Of a DNA stretch of 37,618 nt, positions 1 through 7,202 are shown piece after piece. The position numbers and the translations under genes are program-made. The stretch's first letter is position 1; each line of letters begins with the position of its first letter. The notes under the pieces are model-generated. The model ran no database searches, was not told the DNA's origin, and saw only the letters and a list, made by a program, of their open reading frames with translations. The stretch comes from Clostridia bacterium (GTDB taxonomy: Bacteria; Bacillota; Clostridia; Oscillospirales; Acutalibacteraceae), in the NCBI GenBank assembly GCA_900767015.1, contig CAAFXQ010000192.1, positions 1-37,618 on the forward strand. Reading direction: 5' to 3'.

Positions 1-1053
1 AAGCTTTTGAAAAGCCTTGCGCTTTCGTCGGTTCCGCAGGCGGTTTATCTCTTCACCTGCAACCGTGTTGAGCTTTATGCAACGGGTGACGCCTGCCGGG
101 CGCTTGATGTGCTTTGCGGCTTTGCCGGAAAAAATGCGGACGGGATTAAAAGCAAGGTTCTGATTTTCGAGGGAAAAAGCGCAGTCAGACATCTCTTTCG
201 GGTGACCGGTGGCTTTGAATCGATGGTGGTCGGCGAGGACGAAATCTTAGGTCAGGTGAAAAAGGCATACTTTTTTTCAAAAGACAGAGGCTTTACCGAT
301 TATGAACTGAATACGGTTTTTCAGTCGGCAATCAAGGACGCCAAGCGGATTAAAACCGAAACCCTGCTTTCGAAGTCGTCGGTTTCCGTCGCTTCCCTTG
401 CGGCAAGCTATTGTAAAAGCTTTTTTCCGGGCAAAAAGACCGTTCTTGTGATCGGCGCTTCGGGCGATACGGGGCGGACGGCGGTGAAAAATCTTTTGTC
501 TTACGGAACGGATGAATTCGAAATTTATGCCGCCGTCAGACGAAATCCTTTTTTTGAAAAGGGTGTGCTTTCGGTCGATTACGGCAGGCGGTACGAGTAT
601 GCGGATAAGGCGGACATCATCATCAGCGCAACCAAAAGCCCTCATTTTACGGTTGTCAAAAACGAATGGCAAAAGAAACCAAGAACCGATAAGCCGAGAC
701 TGTTTGTGGATTTAAGCGCCGTGCATGATATCGACCCGGAAATGGCTTCTCTCCCGGACACGAAGCTGATTACAATCGATGATTTTGAAAAAATCGCAAG
801 AAGCAACAACGAGCAAAAAAAGAACGAGCTTCCCGTAGCCGAGCGGATTTTAGACAGTGAACTTGATTCGCTTTATAAAGAGCTGTCGTTTCACCGATTT
901 TTTTTGAAGCACCGGGAACGGCTGACGAACAATCCTGCGTTTTGCGGCTTTTTGTATAAATTCCGTGACACAAGCACAAGCGATGAATTTGACTCGTTTT
1001 TAGGCGTAATGGAAAGGGCGGTGAAAAACGGTGACTCTTTTCCCGTTTTTTGA
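1..1053 (+). CDS. hemA: glutamyl-tRNA reductase, 5' end missing
   Basis: This enzyme reduces glutamyl-tRNA(Glu) with NADPH to glutamate-1-semialdehyde, the first step of the C5 route to tetrapyrroles. The frame is open from base 1, so the N-terminus lies outside the window. The visible part opens just before the catalytic Cys motif LFTCNRVELY (Cys codon at 58-60). It then shows the family signature GGFESMVVGEDEILGQVK and a nucleotide-binding loop VLVIGASGDTG near residue 145 of the visible part. A helical C-terminal dimerisation region follows and is rather short for the family. The last 23 bases overlap the next gene, so it is the first visible gene of a tightly packed hem operon. Identity is secure; the true start and promoter cannot be seen. 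Confidence 0.95.
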   Translation, partial: KLLKSLALSSVPQAVYLFTCNRVELYATGDACRALDVLCGFAGKNADGIKSKVLIFEGKSAVRHLFRVTGGFESMVVGEDEILGQVKKAYFFSKDRGFTDYELNTVFQSAIKDAKRIKTETLLSKSSVSVASLAASYCKSFFPGKKTVLVIGASGDTGRTAVKNLLSYGTDEFEIYAAVRRNPFFEKGVLSVDYGRRYEYADKADIIISATKSPHFTVVKNEWQKKPRTDKPRLFVDLSAVHDIDPEMASLPDTKLITIDDFEKIARSNNEQKKNELPVAERILDSELDSLYKELSFHRFFLKHRERLTNNPAFCGFLYKFRDTSTSDEFDSFLGVMERAVKNGDSFPVF

Positions 1054-1624
1054 GGATATCGACGGTAAACGTTTTGTTGTTATCGGCGGCGGACGGGTTG
1101 CCAAGGGGAAGGTCAGGCGGCTTTTGCCGTTTACGCATAACATCACCGTGATAAGCGAAAACACGGATATTGATTTTGTCCCCGTCATCAGACGGAATTT
1201 CACCGAAAGCGATATCCTTTCGGGCGACTATATCATCGCCGCAACGGACAGCGAGGAAACGAACGGACGGATTTTTGAACTGTGTAAAAAGCACGCAAAA
1301 CCCGTCAATACGGTTGATGACCCCGAAAAATGTACATTTATCTTCCCGAGTCTTATCAAAAGGGGAGAATTGGTTATCGGAATCAGCACGACCGGAAAAA
1401 GCCCTGCGCTCAGCAAGCATTTGAGACAGCAGTTTGAAGCCGGACTTGACGGAGACATCGAAAAGGTGCTTGATAAAATGGGGCTTCTGCGGCTTAGGCT
1501 TAAAAAGCTTATCCCTGACCAGAAGACCCGAAGCGAGATATTGAAAAGGGCACTCGACTGTTATCTCAAAAACGCTGACGACGACTTGACCGTCGAAAAA
1601 ATGATTGCGGAGTATACAGAATGA
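1031..1624 (+). CDS. sirC: precorrin-2 dehydrogenase (CysG N-terminal / SirC / Met8p type)
   Basis: The 197-residue product should oxidise precorrin-2 to sirohydrochlorin with NAD+, the step towards siroheme or cobalamin. The N-terminal Rossmann fold has the typical loop FVVIGGGRVAKGKVRRLL. The family-typical stretches VNTVDDPEKCTF and GISTTGKSPALSKHLR follow. The start is GTG at 1031, inside the end of hemA (23-base overlap), and the stop overlaps the hemC start as ATGA, so translation is probably coupled on both sides. Its place between hemA and hemC is common in Clostridia. Whether it also has ferrochelatase activity, as in Met8p, cannot be judged from sequence. Confidence 0.9.
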   Translation: MTLFPFFEDIDGKRFVVIGGGRVAKGKVRRLLPFTHNITVISENTDIDFVPVIRRNFTESDILSGDYIIAATDSEETNGRIFELCKKHAKPVNTVDDPEKCTFIFPSLIKRGELVIGISTTGKSPALSKHLRQQFEAGLDGDIEKVLDKMGLLRLRLKKLIPDQKTRSEILKRALDCYLKNADDDLTVEKMIAEYTE

Positions 1625-2484
1625 AAGAAATTGTGATTGCAACACGGGGAAGCCGCCTTGCTTTGGCGCAGACGGAGCTTGTCAGACAGAGCTTAGAAAA
1701 AATCGGCGTTTCCTGTAAAATTTTAACCGTAAAAACCAAGGGCGACAAGGACAGAACATCTGCGCTGTCGATAATTGGCGGAAACGGACTTTTTGTAAGA
1801 GAGGTCGAAGCGGCTCTTTTAAGCGGCGAAGCTGACCTTGCCGTTCACAGCGCAAAGGATTTGCCGGTTGTGCTGTCGGACGGTCTGACCGTGCCGTGCG
1901 TCATGCAAGCGGCGGACAGCCGGGACTGCCTTGTCACCGTAAAGGGAAAACCGCTCGGCGAAAATCCCGTTATCGGAACGGGCAGTGCAAGACGAAAAGC
2001 ACAGGCGAAATGTATCTTTCCGTCGGCTGTTTTTTCGGAAATCCGGGGGAATGTTGACACAAGGCTTCATAAGCTTCTTGACGGCGAATATGATGCGGTT
2101 ATCCTTGCAAAAGCAGGTCTTGACCGATTGAAACCCGACCTTTCGTCTTTTGATGTCAGCGTTTTTCCGACCGAAGAAATGCTTCCCGCCGCCTGTCAGG
2201 GGATCATTGCGGTAGAATGCCGGAAGAACGACGCCGAAGTGCTTTCCCTGCTTTCAAAAATCAATGACGAAGAAAGCTTTCTGCGATTCACGGCGGAGCG
2301 GCATATGCTGTCGCTTCTCGATGCCGACTGTAAAGAGGCGGTCGGTGTGTACAGCGAAATTCACGGCGGAACCATAACGGTAACCGCTTTGTATGAAAAT
2401 ATAAGAGCAACAGCAAGCGGCAAGGTGAGCGATTATCAGACGGTTTGCCGGACTGTTTCGGAGGAAATCCATGAACAAAAATAA
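1621..2484 (+). CDS. hemC: hydroxymethylbilane synthase (porphobilinogen deaminase)
   Basis: It joins four porphobilinogen units into the linear tetrapyrrole hydroxymethylbilane. The 287-residue protein begins with the family hallmark IATRGSRLALAQ. It carries the catalytic Asp in HSAKDLP (Asp80). Cys237 in LLDADCKEAVG is the expected attachment point of the dipyrromethane cofactor; the surrounding DADCKEAVG differs from the common GGCQVPIG but keeps the Cys. The ATG at 1621 overlaps the previous stop and has GGAG eight bases upstream. The 3' end overlaps cobA-hemD by 14 bases. Confidence 0.96.
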   Translation: MKEIVIATRGSRLALAQTELVRQSLEKIGVSCKILTVKTKGDKDRTSALSIIGGNGLFVREVEAALLSGEADLAVHSAKDLPVVLSDGLTVPCVMQAADSRDCLVTVKGKPLGENPVIGTGSARRKAQAKCIFPSAVFSEIRGNVDTRLHKLLDGEYDAVILAKAGLDRLKPDLSSFDVSVFPTEEMLPAACQGIIAVECRKNDAEVLSLLSKINDEESFLRFTAERHMLSLLDADCKEAVGVYSEIHGGTITVTALYENIRATASGKVSDYQTVCRTVSEEIHEQK

Positions 2485-3931
2485 GGTTATTTTAGTCGGA
2501 GCCGGCTGTGTGGACGGACTGATTACTGTCCGGGGGCTCGAAATGCTCCGGAAAGCCGACGCTGTGGTGTATGACAGCCTTGTTGCGCCGTCGCTTCTTT
2601 CCGAATGCAAGAAAGACTGCAAGCTGATTTTTGTCGGCAAGCGAAAGGGTGTTCACAGCAAAAGTCAGGACGAAATCAACCGCATTATCTGTGACTGCGG
2701 AAAAGAAGTTCCGCTGACGGTGCGGCTCAAGGGCGGCGACAGCTTCGTTTTTGCAAGAGGCGGCGAGGAACTGCTCGCCCTCGAAAAAGAGGGGATAGAC
2801 TTTGAAACGATACCCGGCGTGACCTCGGCGACGGCAATTCCGGAAGCGTTCGGGCTTCCCGTGACGCACCGGGGGCTTTCGCAGTCGTTTACGGTTGTGA
2901 CCGCCACGAGCGCCGACGAAAAGGAAGAAAACTACAAGGCACTTGCCGCTCTCGACGGAACGCTTGTGTTCCTGATGGGGCTTTCGAAGCTTTCGGAAAT
3001 CTGTCGGAAACTTCGGGAAAACGGCAAGGATAAAAATACACCCGTTGCGGTTCTTTGCGGCGGCTTCGAACGGCGGCACGAGCGGTTTGACGGAACGCTC
3101 GAAACGATAGAAGAAAAAGCCAAAAATGCGTTCTCTCCGGCGGTGATTGTCGTCGGAAAAACGGCGACGCTCGATTTGAGAAGCGCTGAGCCGAAGCCGC
3201 TTTCGGGCGTTTCGGTCGCCGTGACGGGAACGGACAGCTTTACAAGAAAGCTTCGGGAAAAGCTTACCCAAAAAGGCGCCGATGTCAACCGATACGCCTA
3301 TCTGACGGTGAAAAGTCAGGCGGAAAACATTCCCGAAAGCTTTGACGGCTTTTCCTGTCTTGCGTTTACAAGCGCAAACGGAGCCACACAGTTTTTCGAA
3401 GAGCTGAAAAGAAGAAAAACCGATTTTCGCTTCCTTTTTGGGCTTCGCTTCGCCGTAATCGGCGAGGGCACCGCCGAAAAGCTGATGTCATACGGCTTTA
3501 AGGCGGATTTCATGCCCGATATGTATTCCGCAGACGAACTCGGCAGGCTTCTTTCAAAAAAGCTGACAGCCGATGAAAAGGTGCTGATTCTACGGGCGCA
3601 GGACGGCTCAGAAGAACTGACAGCACGGCTCGATGAGGGCAAAATCGGCTACACGGACTGCCCGATATACAAAACCGAAATTAACCGAGAGGTGCTTTCT
3701 CTCATAAAAGGCAACGAAGATTACACGGTTTTCGCTTCGGCAAAATCAGTCGCCGCTTTTTTCGAAAACGGGGGTACGCTCGGACAGTCGAAAGCGGTCT
3801 GCATCGGCGAAAAAACCGCCGAACGCTTCGGCGAATTTTGCACTTTCCCGTGCCTTACGGCGAAAACCTACACCACCGAGGGCATTATTGATAGAATCGA
3901 AAACGACAGAAAGGAACGTGATAGGATATGA
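2471..3931 (+). CDS. cobA-hemD: uroporphyrinogen-III C-methyltransferase / uroporphyrinogen-III synthase fusion
   Basis: This 486-residue protein joins two consecutive enzymes. Residues about 1-240 are a SAM uroporphyrinogen methyltransferase: glycine loop near residues 10-19, LKGGDSFVFARGGEEL, and TSATAIPEAFGLPVTHRGLS. Residues about 245-486 are a HemD-type synthase, a poorly conserved family, beginning VSVAVTGTDSFTRKLREKL. The fused protein would cyclise hydroxymethylbilane to uroporphyrinogen III and then methylate it to precorrin-2. The SAM loop reads GAGCVDGLIT, shorter by about one residue than the textbook GAGPGDPxLLT. GGAGG precedes the ATG. The stop overlaps the hemB start by four bases. 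Confidence 0.93.
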   Translation: MNKNKVILVGAGCVDGLITVRGLEMLRKADAVVYDSLVAPSLLSECKKDCKLIFVGKRKGVHSKSQDEINRIICDCGKEVPLTVRLKGGDSFVFARGGEELLALEKEGIDFETIPGVTSATAIPEAFGLPVTHRGLSQSFTVVTATSADEKEENYKALAALDGTLVFLMGLSKLSEICRKLRENGKDKNTPVAVLCGGFERRHERFDGTLETIEEKAKNAFSPAVIVVGKTATLDLRSAEPKPLSGVSVAVTGTDSFTRKLREKLTQKGADVNRYAYLTVKSQAENIPESFDGFSCLAFTSANGATQFFEELKRRKTDFRFLFGLRFAVIGEGTAEKLMSYGFKADFMPDMYSADELGRLLSKKLTADEKVLILRAQDGSEELTARLDEGKIGYTDCPIYKTEINREVLSLIKGNEDYTVFASAKSVAAFFENGGTLGQSKAVCIGEKTAERFGEFCTFPCLTAKTYTTEGIIDRIENDRKERDRI

Positions 3932-4893
3932 AACGCTTCAGACGGCTTCGCACCGATGAAAGAATGAGAAGCTTTGTACGGGAAAACAGCGTCAGTGTCA
4001 GTGACCTTGTCTACCCGATTTTCGTCTGTGACGGCGAAAACATAAAGCAGGAGATTGACTCTATGCCCGGTATCTGCCGCTATTCGCTCGACCGGCTTCC
4101 CGAAGAACTTGACCGGGTAAAAGAAGCAAAAATTCCCGCAATTCTCATTTTCGGAATCCCCGACCACAAGGACGAAAAGGGCAGTGAGGCTTATAACGAC
4201 AACGGCATCACCCAACGGGCGATACGGTTAATCAAGGAAAGCTATCCCGGACTTCTTGTGATAGCCGACGTGTGCCTTTGCGAATACACAAGCCACGGTC
4301 ACTGCGGTCTTGTTTGTGACGGCGAAATTTTAAACGACGAAACGCTCCCGCTTCTGGCAAAGGCGGCGGTCTCTCTTGCAAGAGCCGGAGCAGATATCAT
4401 CGCCCCGTCGGACATGATGGACGGGCGGGTGGCGGCAATCCGGGCGGCACTCGACGAAAACGGTTTTCAGTCGGTTCCGGTCATGAGTTACAGCGCAAAA
4501 TTCGCTTCGGGCTATTACGGGCCGTTCCGTGACGCGGCAGGCTCGGCACCGGCTTTCGGCGACCGGAGAAGCTATCAGATGGATCCGGCGGACGGACGGC
4601 AGGCGATGTGCGAAATTGAAGATGACCTTTCTGAGGGCGCCGACATGATTATCATAAAGCCGGCGATGGCGTATGCCGATATTCTGACGAAAGCAAGAGA
4701 ACGCTTCCCGGTTCCGCTTGTTGCGTACAACGTCAGCGGCGAATATGCCATGGTAAAAGCCGCAGCGAAAAACGGCTGGATTGACGAAAAAAGAATTGTG
4801 CTTGAAAATATGCTTTGCCTGAGAAGAGCCGGTGCGGACAGAATTATCACCTATCACGCATTGGACATCGCAAAATGGCTGAAAGAACACTGA
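3928..4893 (+). CDS. hemB: delta-aminolevulinic acid dehydratase (porphobilinogen synthase)
   Basis: It condenses two 5-aminolevulinate molecules to porphobilinogen. The length (321 residues) is normal. The zinc-binding cysteines are present in ADVCLCEYTSHGHCG (Cys116, Cys118, Cys126), so this is a zinc-type enzyme. Schiff-base lysines are visible at Lys191 (SYSAKFASGYYGPFR) and Lys244 (IIIKPAMAYAD). It overlaps cobA-hemD by four bases. No terminator is visible after it; instead 16 bases further on starts the hicAB promoter, so hem transcripts could run through hicAB into hemL. Confidence 0.97.
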   Translation: MKRFRRLRTDERMRSFVRENSVSVSDLVYPIFVCDGENIKQEIDSMPGICRYSLDRLPEELDRVKEAKIPAILIFGIPDHKDEKGSEAYNDNGITQRAIRLIKESYPGLLVIADVCLCEYTSHGHCGLVCDGEILNDETLPLLAKAAVSLARAGADIIAPSDMMDGRVAAIRAALDENGFQSVPVMSYSAKFASGYYGPFRDAAGSAPAFGDRRSYQMDPADGRQAMCEIEDDLSEGADMIIIKPAMAYADILTKARERFPVPLVAYNVSGEYAMVKAAAKNGWIDEKRIVLENMLCLRRAGADRIITYHALDIAKWLKEH

Positions 4894-4909
4894 TTTTGTG
4901 TGCATATCG

Positions 4910-4938
4910 TTGACAAATACGCATTTTATGCGTATAAT
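4910..4938 (+). promoter_or_regulatory. near-perfect sigma-A promoter of hicAB (and possibly hemL)
   Basis: A TTGACA box at 4910-4915 and a TATAAT box at 4933-4938 are separated by exactly 17 bases. Both hexamers match the consensus completely, the best promoter I see in the window. Transcription should begin near 4945, about 16 bases before the hicA start. It lies directly after the hemB stop, inside an otherwise continuous operon. Confidence 0.85.
4917..4935. promoter_or_regulatory. palindromic operator, probable HicB/HicAB binding site
   Basis: A perfect inverted repeat ATACGCA-TTTTA-TGCGTAT fills the promoter spacer and runs into the -10 box. A bound repressor would block RNA polymerase. 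HicB proteins with a C-terminal DNA-binding domain normally autoregulate their operon, so this is the natural operator candidate. A near match to one half-site, TGCATAT, lies just upstream at 4901-4907. The assignment to HicB is inference; the palindrome itself is direct. Confidence 0.7.
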
Positions 4939-4960
4939 ATAAGAGCAGGAGAGAATGATA

Positions 4961-5134
4961 ATGAAACGGACAGATTTGATAAAAATACTTGAACGAAACG
5001 GTTGGTATCTTAAAAGAAACGGCAATGCGCACGACATATATACGAACGGAAGTGAAGTCGAAACAATACCACGACATCGGGAGATAAACGAAAATCTGGC
5101 GAAAGCAATCATGAAAAGAAGAAATCTTAAGTAA
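4961..5134 (+). CDS. hicA: HicA-type mRNA interferase toxin
   Basis: A 57-residue protein of the HicA (YcfA) family, small double-stranded-RNA-binding-fold RNases that cut mRNA until bound by HicB. It starts MKRTDLIKILERNGWYLKRN and contains GNAHDIY, which carries the conserved catalytic His, followed by the typical IPRHREINENLAKAI. AGGAGA lies eight bases before this ATG; an in-frame ATG at 4955 is too close to the site. The gene is visibly richer in A and T than the hem genes around it, which fits acquisition as a module. The toxin-first order with antitoxin 35 bases downstream is typical. Activity is inferred from family. Confidence 0.88.
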   Translation: MKRTDLIKILERNGWYLKRNGNAHDIYTNGSEVETIPRHREINENLAKAIMKRRNLK

Positions 5135-5169
5135 TTTAGAATATCGTTTTTATCAAGGAGGATAATAGT

Positions 5170-5562
5170 ATGAAAAATTCGTATCCGATTATTCTGACAC
5201 CTGAAGAAAAGGGCTTTACGGTTTATATTCCTGATTTTGAAATCAATACGCAGGGAGATGATCTGACTCAGGCAATTGAAATGGCAAGGGATGCAATCGG
5301 CTTAATGGGAATTGATATGGAAGATGACGGAAAGGCGATTCCTCTTCCCGATACGAAAAAAAAGGAAATATCATCTCCGGATTTTGTGTCCTATGTTGAT
5401 GTTGATTTTGCTGAATATCGAAGAAAAAACGAAGTGAAAACCATAAAGAAGAATTGTACCATACCGAGTTGGCTTTGTTATGAAGCGGAAAAAGCTCATA
5501 TCAATTTTTCTCAGGTTTTGCAAACGGCATTAAAAAAAGAACTGAGGATAACGGACAGATAA
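5170..5562 (+). CDS. hicB: HicB-type antitoxin
   Basis: The 130-residue protein has the HicB layout. Residues about 1-65 form the partial RNase-H-like fold that caps HicA (YPIILTPEEKGFTVYIPDFE, then the helix with ARDAIGLMGIDMEDDG). A linker follows, and residues about 90-130 resemble the C-terminal DNA-binding part (IPSWLCYEAEKAHINFSQVLQ). It should neutralise HicA and repress the operon through the palindrome at 4917-4935. AAGGAGG eight bases upstream is stronger than the hicA site, as expected if antitoxin must be in excess. Only 17 bases separate it from hemL. Confidence 0.9.
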   Translation: MKNSYPIILTPEEKGFTVYIPDFEINTQGDDLTQAIEMARDAIGLMGIDMEDDGKAIPLPDTKKKEISSPDFVSYVDVDFAEYRRKNEVKTIKKNCTIPSWLCYEAEKAHINFSQVLQTALKKELRITDR

Positions 5563-5579
5563 TAAGGAAGGACGCAAAA

Positions 5580-6842
5580 ATGAACACGGAAAAATCAGCT
5601 TCCCTTTTCAGTGAAGCGCAGCAATACATTCCCGGCGGCGTCAACAGCCCCGTCAGGGCGTTTAGAAGCGTCGGAAAAACACCGCTTTTCATTAAAAAGG
5701 CAAAGGGTGCGTATCTCTTCGATGAGGACGGCAACCGCTATCTTGATTATGTCTGCTCGTGGGGGCCGGGGATTCTCGGTCACGCAAGCGAAAGAGTGGT
5801 ACGGGCGGTCAAAAACGCCTGCGAGGACGGGTTGACCTTCGGTGCACCGACGAAAAAGGAAACCGAGCTTGCAAAAATGATTACCGAGTTTGTTCCTGCC
5901 GCCGAGCAGGCGAGACTGGTGTCAAGCGGCACGGAGGCGGTCATGAGTGCGATCCGATTAGCAAGAGGCTACACAGGTCGGGACAAAATTATCAAATTCG
6001 AGGGCAACTATCACGGCCACAGCGACGGACTTCTTGTCAAAGCCGGCTCGGGACTTCTGACCGACCTTGCGCCGGCGAGCGCCGGGGTACCTGAGGGCTA
6101 CACGAAAAGCACGCTTCTTGCAAAATACAACGACGAAGAAAGCGTGAAAGAGCTTTTCTCTCTTTATCCGGATTCCATTGCCGCCGTTATTGTCGAGCCG
6201 GTTGCGGCGAATATGGGCGTTGTGCCGCCGAAAGAGGGCTTTCTTGAATTTCTTCGTCAGATTACCGAAAAACACGGCACGGTGCTGATTTTTGACGAGG
6301 TCATTACCGGCTTTCGTCTCGCCTTGGGCGGAGCAGGCGAGTATTACGGTATAAAGCCCGACATGGTGACCTTGGGCAAAATCGTCGGCGGCGGTATGCC
6401 GCTTGCCGCTTACTGCGGAAGAAAAGACATTATGCAGTGTGTCGCGCCCGTCGGTTCTGTCTATCAGGCGGGCACGCTTTCGGGCAATCCCGTTGCGGTC
6501 ACCGCCGGAATTGAGACGCTGAAAATTCTTTCGAACGAAAGGGAAGTTTATGAAAGGCTTGACAGAAAAACAAGTGTGCTTGAAAAGGCATTTAAAGAAA
6601 AGGGATTGCAGGTAAACCGTGTCGGCTCGCTTCTGAGCGCATTTTTCACCGATGTGCCCGTCACGGACTACGAAACGGCGAAAACGAGCGATACCGAAGC
6701 GTTCGCAAAGTATTTTTCGTATATGCTTGAAAACGGAATTTATGTCGCACCGAGTCAGTTTGAGGCGATGTTTGTTTCGGCAACGCACACGGACGCAGAT
6801 ATTGAAAGAACGGCGCAAGTTATAAGAGAATACGCTGTATAA
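5580..6842 (+). CDS. hemL: glutamate-1-semialdehyde 2,1-aminomutase
   Basis: This PLP enzyme converts glutamate-1-semialdehyde, the product of HemA, to 5-aminolevulinate, the substrate of HemB. The 420 residues match the family. Visible signatures are GGVNSPVRAF at the N-terminus, the phosphate-binding SSGTEAVMSA, the IFDEVITGFR segment and the PLP lysine in TLGKIVGGGMPLAAYCG (Lys267). AAGGAAG lies nine bases upstream of the ATG. It completes the C5 pathway but is separated from the other hem genes by hicAB. No promoter is visible in the 17-base gap after hicB, so its transcripts must come from the hem promoter, the hicAB promoter, or both. Confidence 0.97.
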   Translation: MNTEKSASLFSEAQQYIPGGVNSPVRAFRSVGKTPLFIKKAKGAYLFDEDGNRYLDYVCSWGPGILGHASERVVRAVKNACEDGLTFGAPTKKETELAKMITEFVPAAEQARLVSSGTEAVMSAIRLARGYTGRDKIIKFEGNYHGHSDGLLVKAGSGLLTDLAPASAGVPEGYTKSTLLAKYNDEESVKELFSLYPDSIAAVIVEPVAANMGVVPPKEGFLEFLRQITEKHGTVLIFDEVITGFRLALGGAGEYYGIKPDMVTLGKIVGGGMPLAAYCGRKDIMQCVAPVGSVYQAGTLSGNPVAVTAGIETLKILSNEREVYERLDRKTSVLEKAFKEKGLQVNRVGSLLSAFFTDVPVTDYETAKTSDTEAFAKYFSYMLENGIYVAPSQFEAMFVSATHTDADIERTAQVIREYAV

Positions 6843-6863
6843 TGAAAACTTTTCCAAAACCCC

Positions 6864-6892
6864 TTGACAATACTTTCATATAATGTTACACT
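6864..6892 (+). promoter_or_regulatory. promoter of the dap/lysine operon
   Basis: A perfect TTGACA at 6864-6869 is followed after 17 bases by TACACT (6887-6892), which has a TG extension at 6884-6885. The start would be near 6899, just before the riboswitch. A perfect TATAAT at 6879-6884 lies only nine bases from the -35 box and cannot pair with it. Confidence 0.6.
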
Positions 6893-6910
6893 ACATCAAA
6901 CCGAATATTT

Positions 6911-7083
6911 CAATTACTGATAGAGGCGCACCGTATCATCAGTAGCCGGAGCGAAAAAGGGACATTCGCAGTGTCCGCCCCGTGCGAAAGGGTGAGGTGC
7001 CGAAGGTGTCAGGCGAAAGACATGCTGGGTGCAGGGAATAAGATCTTTGCAACTGTCGCTATTGCGGAGTGCTATTATAATTG
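6911..7083 (+). promoter_or_regulatory. lysine riboswitch (L box) aptamer
   Basis: Conserved L-box segments appear in order: AGAGGCGC at 6922, AGTAGC at 6941, GTGCGAAAGGGTGAGGTGCCGAAG at about 6982-7005, GCTGGGTGCAG at 7024, and ACTGTCGC at 7052. Helix P1 can be traced: CAATTA (6911-6916) pairs with TAATTG (7078-7083) and TAG (6921-6923) with CTA (7072-7074). Its position directly upstream of dapA in a lysine operon agrees. High lysine should stabilise P1 and allow the downstream terminator to form. Confidence 0.9.
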
Positions 7084-7127
7084 TTAAATACACAGCCAAG
7101 TCTGCTGTGGTTTTGATGTGTAATTAT

Positions 7128-7157
7128 AGTGGCCGATGCTTGTCGGTCATTTTTTTG
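7128..7157 (+). terminator. riboswitch-controlled terminator of the dap operon
   Basis: The stem GGCCGA (7131-7136) pairs with TCGGTC (7143-7148), extends outward by two or three pairs, and is followed by seven T from 7150. A competing antiterminator is visible: 7071-7083, the 3' strand of P1, can pair without interruption with 7121-7133, including three G-U pairs inside it and one at its end, and this covers the left arm of the terminator. A small hairpin CACAGC/GCTGTG (7091-7109) sits in its loop. Without lysine the operon is read; with lysine P1 forms and transcription stops. Confidence 0.85.
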
Positions 7158-7202
7158 TGCTTTGTGAAGTATTTGGAAATATTTTATAAGGAGTTTTTAT
7201 CT

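Noticed and set aside
2492..3271. Long open frame on the minus strand inside cobA-hemD
   Set aside because: It is a composition shadow: Arg/Phe-rich, without a recognisable motif, and opposite an unmistakable enzyme gene. The same holds for minus-strand frames at 4330-5112, 5958-6857, 9614-10246, 12141-13079 and 32776-33621.
6879..6884. Perfect TATAAT as -10 box of the dap promoter
   Set aside because: It is only nine bases from the TTGACA at 6864. The TG-extended TACACT at 6887 has the proper 17-base spacing, and its start fits the riboswitch.
7029..7202. Extended dapA reading frame starting at 7029
   Set aside because: This stretch is the riboswitch and terminator. The ATG at 7203 has a good ribosome site and gives the usual DapA N-terminus.
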